Assembly: GCA_012511425.1 (NCBI GenBank) | Contig: JAAZGC010000331.1 | Coordinates: 1 to 5,020, forward strand | Length of the DNA stretch: 5,020 nucleotides | Reading direction: 5' to 3' | Source of the DNA: Clostridiales bacterium | Lineage (GTDB): Bacteria; Bacillota; Clostridia; Oscillospirales; CAG-272 | Shown here: in pieces, positions 1-5,020 of the stretch | Layout of the letters: every line of letters begins with the position of its first letter | Position numbering within the stretch: position 1 is the first letter of the stretch | The notes under the pieces: model-generated | Told to the model about the DNA's origin: nothing | Databases searched by the model: none | Seen by the model: the letters and a program-made list of their open reading frames with translations, nothing else | Program-made: the position numbers and the translations under genes

Positions 1-1210
1 CCGGTACCGCGGCAAAGCGAAGTTTTTTTCCTTTAAAAGTATCAATGAATGTATAATTCGAGTCTTCTTCGAAACCTATAAAGCTTCCGTCGTTGAGCAC
101 GATATGGTTTGTAGTTATCCTCTTTTCCGGTATTGCCGAAGCGACGGCAATTGCGTCGGAAAAGGTTGCCTCAGCGCCTATCGTGGAGTAATCGGGAGCA
201 TATGAGGGGGAATCGCTTATTGCGTAATTGAGGTCATAAAAGGAATTAATCCCGATATGCGATTCATTTCCCGCGGAAAAATAAACATTTATGCCGGCTT
301 TTCTCATTGCCGCAAGTGCGGTTGAGAAAGATACATCCGGATCGGCGTCTTCCGCGAATCCCGAAACATATCCGAGACTCAGGTTGACCGAATCGACGCC
401 CAATGTCATGGCGTCATCCAGCGCCTTATAAATACAGTAATTCTGAAGATATCCGTTTGAATCCATGATTTGCATCATTACGATCTGCGCTTCGGGGGCG
501 ATTCCCCGGAATCCGGATTCTTTGCCCTCCGGATTGTTGCCGGCGATAATTCCGGCGACATGAGTTCCGTGTCCTTCGCCGCCGGCTATAAGATCGGTAT
601 CTCCCTCGCCGTAATCGAAAGCAAACGGGATCTTTGCGCTGACATAGGTATCGTCGGCAGAATCGGCGTCTTCCGATGCATTCAGCTCACCGAACAGAGC
701 GCCGATGTCATTCAGGGTAAGTCTTGCGGTTTCATCATCGGACAAAGCAAATTCATAATGGCCGGTATCAAACGAAGAATCTATAACCGCCGCCACCATG
801 CCCTCACCTTTATATTCCGAGATTATTGTATCTCGAACTGTCCAGACGGTTTTCTCTGCAGTCACATCTTCGGTTATTTCTTTCCGTATATCCGATTCGT
901 CTTCTTCGGAAGCCGGTTTATAGCTTCTTACGGAGCAAATCTGCCGGACTTCCCTGAATCCGTTAAGCTTTGAAACATCGTTGCCGTCAAGTTTGACGGC
1001 TATCATATTGAAATTTTTGTAGACGCAGAGAATCTCAGCTCCGAAGGACTTTGAGATTCTGCGTGCCAGGTCCTCTCTGTCGGCTGATTCGTCTGTTGTT
1101 ATTATTTTAATGCTGCTTTCCTGCCGCCCGGCATACGATGCGACTGAACTGCCGGCGGCGAAAAATATTACGAGCGCAAGCAGAAGCGATGTTATTCTGT
1201 GTTTTTTCAT
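1..1210 (-). CDS. Secreted subtilisin-like serine protease, S8 family, cell-envelope-proteinase/C5a-peptidase-like (partial, C-terminus beyond left edge)
   Basis: This reading frame stays open from ATG at 1210 to the left edge, giving 403 residues with no stop, so the gene is cut by the window. Residues 1-27 form a signal peptide: a KKHR start, a hydrophobic stretch (LLLALVIFFAAG), and likely cleavage near SVA/SYA. Residues 34-98 resemble an I9-type propeptide. The catalytic domain follows. Asp144 lies in AAVIDSSFDTGH, His214 in GEGHGTHVAGIIAGN, and the oxyanion-hole Asn315 in FSAGNES. The catalytic Ser (GTSMA region) would lie beyond the edge. The insert between Asp and His (about 155-205, ending FAFDYGEGDTD) and the stretch after Asn resemble the lactocepin/C5a-peptidase branch, in which a PA domain interrupts the catalytic domain; residues 385-403 probably enter it. 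These enzymes are exported, often wall-anchored, and cleave extracellular proteins or peptides. The gene starts 25 bases after the GH31 stop and is probably co-transcribed with it. One oddity is DSS where family members usually have D-[ST/A]-G. Family assignment is firm; substrate is unknown. Confidence 0.93.
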   Translation of the reverse strand, partial: MKKHRITSLLLALVIFFAAGSSVASYAGRQESSIKIITTDESADREDLARRISKSFGAEILCVYKNFNMIAVKLDGNDVSKLNGFREVRQICSVRSYKPASEEDESDIRKEITEDVTAEKTVWTVRDTIISEYKGEGMVAAVIDSSFDTGHYEFALSDDETARLTLNDIGALFGELNASEDADSADDTYVSAKIPFAFDYGEGDTDLIAGGEGHGTHVAGIIAGNNPEGKESGFRGIAPEAQIVMMQIMDSNGYLQNYCIYKALDDAMTLGVDSVNLSLGYVSGFAEDADPDVSFSTALAAMRKAGINVYFSAGNESHIGINSFYDLNYAISDSPSYAPDYSTIGAEATFSDAIAVASAIPEKRITTNHIVLNDGSFIGFEEDSNYTFIDTFKGKKLRFAAVP

Positions 1211-1215
1211 GATTA

Positions 1216-1220
1216 CCTTC
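1216..1220 (-). promoter_or_regulatory. Ribosome binding site deciding the protease start
   Basis: GAAGG on the minus strand lies 5 bases upstream of the ATG at 1210. A second in-frame ATG at 1222 would add four residues (MKVI), but it overlaps this site and has only AT-rich sequence ahead of it. The start at 1210 also gives the more typical signal-peptide opening MKKHR. Confidence 0.7.
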
Positions 1221-1235
1221 ATATTGTTAAATTGT

Positions 1236-2873
1236 TCAGATCTTTGCATACAGCGGAATTCCGCTGCCGTTATATATAAACCTGCCCGAAGGGACAGATT
1301 TCCCGGTAAAGTAATCCTTCCATCGGTCCTGCAGCGGGAGATAAACTTCCCTTGAGTTTTCGCCGGGGGCAAGCGGTGCGGCAAGCAGTTTATCGCCGAT
1401 CATAAACTCATCGTCTATTGTACGGGTTTCGATATCGTTTGTATAATCGGATACAAGAGCGCGGCAGGGAGAGATTCCGTTTTTGACATATTCGTCATAT
1501 GCGGTTTTGAAGAAGGGTTGCAACTCTTCCCTGAGATTCAGAAGATTTCTTACCTCCGTTTCGCAGTCGAAAGCCTTCCACGGCGCTTCCTCGCAGTACC
1601 ATGCGTTAATGAGGCAGAAGGGAGAGAGCACCGCCGTTGCAAGGCGTTTGAGGAATTCGTCGGCAGACGAAGCGTGCCTGACCTCAGGCGCCCATAAAAG
1701 TCCGCTGAAACCGGCAGAACAGACTCCTCTGCGAAATTCATTGTAATCGTAAAGATCGCTGTAGAGAGCGAACGGATAAGATGCCGCAAGCGAGCCCATC
1801 GAACGCACCTGGCTGAAAGTCTCATTATCTCCGAGCGCTTTTGAAATCGCTTTGCAGTAGAGTATTCCGAATGCCGAGTGATACTGCTCTCCGTCAAAAC
1901 CGGATGGAAATTCGGAACAGTGCGGAAATGACCAGTGCCCGGTATAATCGCTGCTGTCGCATTCATCGAGCTTGAAGCCGTCTATACCAAGAGAAACAAG
2001 TTTTTCTTTATGATATCCTGCGAAAATATCAACGGCGTTTTTATTCGCAAAATCCGGAACCGCCCCGCCCCATACCGTAAAATCTCCGCTGTACGGCTTG
2101 ATCTGCTCATATATCGGTGAATCGGGGTGAGTAAATGCGTGTTCCCAGAGATTCACATGATATCCCATATCACGCAGTGAGGTGACCGTTCCTTCCGGGT
2201 TGGGATAATTATCTTTGTTCCAGACATACGAGCAGGAATATGCCCTTGACTGCCATCCCGGCTCAAGTCCGATCATTGAGATCGGAAGTTTTTTGTCTAT
2301 AAAATATTGCCCTATATCACAGACCTGGTCAGAGTTATATTTTGAATAGCATCTGTACAGGGTGCCGAGTCCCCAGTCGGCGACTTTTGCACCGCCGCCT
2401 GAAAGCATATTATATTCAGCACAGACGCCGGTTATATTCTCGGCTTCAAAAATGTATGCGTCAACTCCGCAGGCACCGGGAATTGAGACAGAAATGCACT
2501 TTTTCTCGTTTCTTATTCCGCCGAAGCGAAACTCGGCATATCTGAAAGTGTCAAACCAGATTCCGTATCCTTTTGAGGATACGAAAAACGGAACGGGAGC
2601 GTGGCTGTCGCCGGTGAATTCCCTCGGGTCCGCGTTGACGCGCATTGTAAGTTCATGCCCGTTAAGACGCCAGCCCTTCAGCTGAAGTCCGAGACCGTAA
2701 AAATCTTCTCCGTCATCGCACGGTAGATACAGATTATATCCGCGAGCGGTATTTGAAACCTCTATCAGCTCCGCAGGATATTTCATGGATTTTGAAGACG
2801 GGACAAATCTGAAGTTATCGCAGAATCGGGACGGAACCAGCGTTTCCGGCTCTCCGAATGTCAGTTTATACAT
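1236..2873 (-). CDS. Glycoside hydrolase family 31 enzyme (alpha-glycosidase, specificity unassigned), cytoplasmic
   Basis: This 545-residue protein is a retaining alpha-glycosidase of the GH31 family, which includes alpha-glucosidases, alpha-xylosidases and alpha-galactosidases. Residues 1-150 form the N-terminal beta-sandwich (FYGLGLQLKGWRLNG; PFFVSSKGYGIWFDT). About 160-440 is the TIM barrel. The nucleophile is probably Asp303 in GIDGFKLDECD. The best acid/base candidate is Asp373 in ALYSDLYDYNEFRRG, followed by SGFSGLLWAPEVR. Residues 488-502 (DDEFMIGDKLLAAPL) and the YLP-x-RWKDYFTG segment are the standard start of the proximal C-terminal sheet. The protein stops at GIPLYAKI, where most relatives continue into a distal C-terminal domain; at 545 residues it is shorter than the common 650-800. 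The KLDECD nucleophile motif differs from the WxDMNE of classical alpha-glucosidases, so I do not assign a substrate. No signal peptide is present, so it likely acts on imported oligosaccharides. The start has a strong GGAGGT site (2882-2887) 8 bases upstream. It is the first gene of a probable two-gene unit with the protease. Confidence 0.93.
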   Translation of the reverse strand: MYKLTFGEPETLVPSRFCDNFRFVPSSKSMKYPAELIEVSNTARGYNLYLPCDDGEDFYGLGLQLKGWRLNGHELTMRVNADPREFTGDSHAPVPFFVSSKGYGIWFDTFRYAEFRFGGIRNEKKCISVSIPGACGVDAYIFEAENITGVCAEYNMLSGGGAKVADWGLGTLYRCYSKYNSDQVCDIGQYFIDKKLPISMIGLEPGWQSRAYSCSYVWNKDNYPNPEGTVTSLRDMGYHVNLWEHAFTHPDSPIYEQIKPYSGDFTVWGGAVPDFANKNAVDIFAGYHKEKLVSLGIDGFKLDECDSSDYTGHWSFPHCSEFPSGFDGEQYHSAFGILYCKAISKALGDNETFSQVRSMGSLAASYPFALYSDLYDYNEFRRGVCSAGFSGLLWAPEVRHASSADEFLKRLATAVLSPFCLINAWYCEEAPWKAFDCETEVRNLLNLREELQPFFKTAYDEYVKNGISPCRALVSDYTNDIETRTIDDEFMIGDKLLAAPLAPGENSREVYLPLQDRWKDYFTGKSVPSGRFIYNGSGIPLYAKI

Positions 2874-2892
2874 ACAGTTTTACCTCCGGTAA

Positions 2893-2918
2893 AGTGAATG
2901 TTGATATCATAATTCACT
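2893..2918. promoter_or_regulatory. Candidate operator: 26-bp imperfect palindrome in the GH31 leader
   Basis: Seven-base arms AGTGAAT (2893-2899) and ATTCACT (2912-2918) are perfect inverted repeats. The eight-base palindrome TGATATCA (2902-2909) shares exactly the same centre, so 22 of 26 positions are symmetric. It begins at the predicted transcript start and ends just before the GGAGGT ribosome site. That is the classic place for a repressor dimer to block a promoter. It could instead be a small RNA hairpin near the ribosome site. The cognate regulator is not in the window. Confidence 0.5.
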
Positions 2919-2933
2919 CAAAATATTATATCA
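2918..2933 (-). promoter_or_regulatory. Extended -10 promoter of the GH31-protease unit
   Basis: On the minus strand, TGATATAAT (2933 down to 2925) is a perfect TATAAT with the upstream TG of an extended -10 element. The expected transcript start is around G2919/A2918, giving a leader of about 45 bases before the GH31 ATG. No good TTGACA sits 16-18 bases upstream, which fits an extended -10 promoter that does not depend on a strong -35. It lies downstream of the synthetase terminator, so the GH31 unit has its own start. Confidence 0.65.
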
Positions 2934-2959
2934 TTTTTTACGGTTCTGATGTTTAATTA

Positions 2960-2974
2960 TTGTTAACGCATGAT
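2960..2974. promoter_or_regulatory. Weak CcpA cre-like site upstream of the GH31 promoter
   Basis: The 15 bases TTGTTAACGCATGAT fit the published cre consensus WTGNAANCGNWNNCW with two mismatches at specified positions; the TGTTAACG half is good and the other half is poor. It lies about 40-55 bases upstream of the predicted start. Carbon-catabolite control of a glycosidase is common in Bacillota, but this match alone is weak and could be chance in AT-rich DNA. Confidence 0.2.
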
Positions 2975-2995
2975 GAATTATTCAACAATTCGGAC

Positions 2996-3036
2996 AAAAA
3001 AGCCCGCAGGAGCTTTTTCCGGTGATTCCCGCGGGC
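2996..3036 (-). terminator. Rho-independent terminator of the acyl-CoA synthetase gene
   Basis: On the minus strand GCCCGCGGGA (3036-3027) pairs with TCCTGCGGGC (3011-3002) as a ten-pair stem with one G-U pair and a 15-base loop, followed at once by six Ts (3001-2996). It starts 10 bases after the synthetase stop. No T-tract follows the stem on the plus strand, so it acts leftward only. Confidence 0.92.
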
Positions 3037-3046
3037 AAAATGATTT

Positions 3047-4747
3047 TTATTCGCCGACAATGGATTTGCGGTTGATTTTCTGAGTTGCGGTTTTCTCAAA
3101 CGGTTCGCGGCGGATAATGACTTTCGCGACCTGTTTATAGAAAGGAAGAGGTTTGCAGACTTCGGTAACATCGCTCTTAAGCCGCTCGACCGGATTTGTA
3201 ATGTTCATTTCGGCAAGCTTTTCTTCGTTGAGGAATGTTTCGGCAAGAAGCGCGGTTTCGCTGCCGGATGCGTCCTTTTTGGAATAGACGACAACTTCCT
3301 GAACATAAGGAATATTCATTATATAGTTCTCGATTTCCTCGGGGTAGATATTTTTACCGTTGCTGAGAACTATCATATTCTTCTTGCGGCCGGTAATCAT
3401 CAGCTGCTCGTCTTCGTTAAGGCGGCCGTAGTCGCCGGTATGGAACCATCCGTCGATAATGGCTTTGCGCGTTTCTTCCTCGTTCTTATAATAACCGAGC
3501 ATGACCGTGTCGCCTTTGACACAGATCTCACCGTTGCCGTCTTCATCCGGATCGTCGATCCTGATTTCAAGACAGGGCAGAACGGTTCCGCAGGTATGGA
3601 AATTATTGAAGTAATCTCGGTTTGCGGCGACAAGCGGAGAACATTCGGTGATGCCGTAGCCGTTTATGAGATTGATGCCGATGGCGTCGAAGAATTCACC
3701 GATTTCGGGTCGTATCGGCGCTCCTCCGCAGACAATTTTTATGAGATTTCCGCCGAACTGGTTGATGAGCTTTTTAAAGATGGTTCTTCTCAGGTCGATT
3801 CCGACTTTGCGAAGACCGTTGGAGAATTTCATCATCTTTTTAAGCAGTTCGTCCTGACCGGTTTCCTTTGCCGAGTTCCAGACTTTTTTGTAAAATGCTT
3901 CGGCGATTGCGGGAACTATATAGATATATGCCGGCTTGAACTCGTTGAGATTCTTTGCGACATTGCGGATTTTGTCGTTGATGCAGATTGTGACATGCTT
4001 ATGAATACCGACGAGGATGCCGGCTACCGCTTCATAGGTATGGTTATACGGCAGAACCGAAAGACCGGTATCAAACACCGTTGACACCCTCAGACCGTGA
4101 TGAACCATTGAGCTGAGATTATGGTCGGAGAGCATGACGCCTTTGGCAATGCCGGTGGTGCCGGATGTATACACCAGCATTTTCAGGGTGTTCAGATTAT
4201 AGGTCTGGTCGAGATAGGCTCTTGAACCGCTGTCAAGGGCTGCGCGGCCCTGCGCCGGCAGTTTTGCGTAATCGTTAAACTTGCCTTCGGTTTCTCCGTC
4301 ACCGCCGTTGAAGTTGAAGTAAGTCTTTATCCTCGGAAGATCCGACTGATTTTCCTTCAGCATTTCAGTGAATGTATCCGAGTGGAAAAGATAATCGGCA
4401 TCGCTGTTTTTCAGGATATAGACGATTTCCTTAGGCGGCAGCTCCTTGTCTATCGGCACAAAAACATTATCAGATGTAATAGCGGCAAGGAAAGCGACGA
4501 TATAGTCATACGAGTTTTCGCTGAGACAGGCAAGATGGGCTCCGTGAATGCCTTTTTCCGCTATCGCGGTGCCGAGACTCTTTACATCGTGGGCAAACTC
4601 GGAATAGGTTACCGATATTGTTTCATCGCCGCTCTTATACTTAAAGGCGATCTGATCACCGGCTTCCGACTCGGCGTCAAGGAGCATCTGCCGGATGCTT
4701 GGGACAGGCTTGACGTCATACAAGGGATAATTCTTCTGTTTTTTCAT
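3047..4747 (-). CDS. AMP-forming acyl-CoA synthetase (long-chain fatty acid-CoA ligase-like, ANL superfamily)
   Basis: This 566-residue protein is a complete ANL-superfamily adenylating enzyme that activates a carboxylic acid with ATP to an acyl-AMP and then, most likely, to an acyl-CoA. The phosphate-binding loop is residues 193-203 (YTSGTTGIAKG). GGAPIRPEIG (341-350) and GYGITECSP (363-371) are the A4/A5 motifs. GWFHTGDYG (433-441, Asp439) is A7, binding the ribose. The hinge and A8 region is GRKKNMIVLSNGKNIYPEEIE (453-473), and the catalytic lysine of the C-terminal lid is probably Lys557 in TATQKINRK. Motif order, length and the GGAP-to-GYGITE spacing are those of bacterial FadD15-like long-chain acyl-CoA synthetases. 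Transfer to an acyl carrier protein instead of CoA is possible. There is no signal peptide or clear membrane segment. AGAGGTG lies close upstream of the ATG and supports the start. It is a single-gene unit closed by the terminator at 2996-3036. No fatty-acid genes adjoin it, so whether it scavenges fatty acids or serves another acid is open. Confidence 0.93.
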   Translation of the reverse strand: MKKQKNYPLYDVKPVPSIRQMLLDAESEAGDQIAFKYKSGDETISVTYSEFAHDVKSLGTAIAEKGIHGAHLACLSENSYDYIVAFLAAITSDNVFVPIDKELPPKEIVYILKNSDADYLFHSDTFTEMLKENQSDLPRIKTYFNFNGGDGETEGKFNDYAKLPAQGRAALDSGSRAYLDQTYNLNTLKMLVYTSGTTGIAKGVMLSDHNLSSMVHHGLRVSTVFDTGLSVLPYNHTYEAVAGILVGIHKHVTICINDKIRNVAKNLNEFKPAYIYIVPAIAEAFYKKVWNSAKETGQDELLKKMMKFSNGLRKVGIDLRRTIFKKLINQFGGNLIKIVCGGAPIRPEIGEFFDAIGINLINGYGITECSPLVAANRDYFNNFHTCGTVLPCLEIRIDDPDEDGNGEICVKGDTVMLGYYKNEEETRKAIIDGWFHTGDYGRLNEDEQLMITGRKKNMIVLSNGKNIYPEEIENYIMNIPYVQEVVVYSKKDASGSETALLAETFLNEEKLAEMNITNPVERLKSDVTEVCKPLPFYKQVAKVIIRREPFEKTATQKINRKSIVGE

Positions 4748-4777
4748 TCTGCACCTCTCATTTAAAAAAATACGGTC

Positions 4778-4806
4778 ATAAAACTCAAATTGTCATAGCT
4801 TGGCAA
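4778..4806 (-). promoter_or_regulatory. Possible promoter close to the acyl-CoA synthetase
   Basis: On the minus strand, TTGCCA (4806-4801; 5 of 6 to the -35 consensus) is spaced 17 bases from TTTTAT (4783-4778; 4 of 6 to the -10). The predicted start near 4771 would give a leader of about 24 bases ending in the AGAGGTG ribosome site. Spacing is ideal but the -10 is poor. Confidence 0.35.
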
Positions 4807-4837
4807 CAGAAAACGCACTGTGTATATCGGCCGTGAA

Positions 4838-4930
4838 ATTTGCGGGGAAACGGGGGATGCGGGCATCCGAGCTCACACGGGGCATCTGCGCTGCTCAAGC
4901 GGGTATTTCGATAAGCAATCTGCGCACGGC
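4838..4930. other. GC-rich, repeat-bearing block in the gene-free region upstream of the synthetase
   Basis: The gene-free stretch 4748-5020 is AT-rich at both ends, but this middle part is G/C-rich on one strand. It holds a perfect dyad GGATGC-GG-GCATCC (4855-4868). It also has an imperfect 13-base direct repeat (GGGCATCCGAGCT at 4861, GGGCATCTGCGCT at 4880; 11 of 13 identical), and ATCTGCGC occurs twice (4884-4891, 4918-4925). No tRNA, T-box core or known riboswitch is recognised. It may be a structured leader, a small RNA, or the remnant of something else. Confidence 0.3.
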
Positions 4931-4945
4931 ATGACTACTTTATAT

Positions 4946-4974
4946 ATCATACTATAATATCGAACACAATTATA
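4946..4974 (-). promoter_or_regulatory. AT-rich block with alternative -10-like boxes
   Basis: On the minus strand TATAAT (4974-4969) and TATGAT (4951-4946) are good -10 boxes. Neither has a convincing -35 at normal spacing. If either is used, the synthetase transcript would carry a leader of about 200 bases running through the GC-rich block at 4838-4930. A plus-strand TATAAT at 4953-4958 could equally serve a divergent gene beyond the right edge. Confidence 0.25.
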
Positions 4975-5020
4975 TTGAATATTGTTAACATTCACTTGCT
5001 TTTTGAACAATTTAAAAAAA

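Noticed and set aside
470..973. Plus-strand open frame of 167 codons
   Set aside because: It is antisense to the subtilase, whose His motif and signal peptide fix the true strand; no domain is recognised.
1227..1238. 12-mer TGAACAATTTAA shared (inverted) with 5004-5015
   Set aside because: It is AT-rich, and a match of this length is expected about once by chance in 5 kb; one copy overlaps the GH31 stop codon.
1110..2685. Several short open frames on both strands (1110-1355, 1483-1746, 1550-1966, 1935-2120, 2342-2545, 2362-2685)
   Set aside because: All but the first lie within the GH31 gene, and the first spans its junction with the protease. All are low-complexity or Arg/Ser-rich shadows without recognisable domains.
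3440..4084. Plus-strand open frame of 214 codons
   Set aside because: It lies wholly antisense to the well-supported acyl-CoA synthetase, shows no recognisable domain, and has the composition expected of a mirror frame of a conserved gene.
4382..4765. Plus-strand open frame of 127 codons
   Set aside because: It is antisense to the N-terminal part of the synthetase and has no recognisable domain.
4793..4885. A 30-codon minus-strand frame in the synthetase leader
   Set aside because: It has no ribosome site and no recognisable features; its G/C bias follows the local block.
4873..4932. A 19-codon minus-strand frame with a CxxC and a further Cys in the synthetase leader
   Set aside because: There is no ribosome site ahead of the ATG, and the length is within chance expectation.
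1..5020. CRISPR array, transposon ends, tRNA/rRNA, defence or toxin-antitoxin system
   Set aside because: I saw no regularly spaced repeats, no terminal inverted repeats with a transposase, no structural RNA, and no defence-type domain. All three genes belong to known enzyme families.

Overview
The window carries three genes, all reading leftward on the minus strand. From right to left these are an AMP-forming acyl-CoA synthetase, a family 31 glycoside hydrolase (GH31), and the first 403 residues of a secreted subtilisin-type protease that runs off the left edge. Strong GGAGG-type ribosome sites, AT-rich intergenic DNA, an extended -10 promoter, a rho-independent terminator and a cell-envelope-proteinase-like subtilase together suggest a Bacillota, probably an anaerobic gut-type Clostridia species. 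That placement is inference; no marker gene is present.

Layout: 4748-5020 is a gene-free upstream region with an AT-rich outer part and an unusual GC-rich block in the middle. 3047-4747 is the synthetase, closed by a clear intrinsic terminator at 2996-3036. 2888-2995 is a compact control region for the next unit, with an extended -10 (TGATATAAT), a 26-bp imperfect palindrome exactly over the predicted transcript start, and a weak catabolite-repression-like site upstream. 1236-2873 is the GH31 enzyme, which has no signal peptide and so should be cytoplasmic. 1-1210 is the signal-peptide-bearing S8 protease. Only 25 bases and no terminator separate GH31 and protease, so they probably form one transcript.

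The synthetase forms its own transcription unit and has no visible functional link to the other two genes. The GH31-protease pair combines intracellular glycoside breakdown with an exported protease. A shared induction signal acting at the palindrome is a reasonable hypothesis, but no transporter or regulator is in view to name the substrate.

Nothing here amounts to a clearly novel system. The points most worth following are the palindromic operator candidate, the GH31/subtilase pairing, the abrupt C-terminal end of the GH31 protein, the altered catalytic-Asp motif of the protease, and the GC-rich leader upstream of the synthetase.
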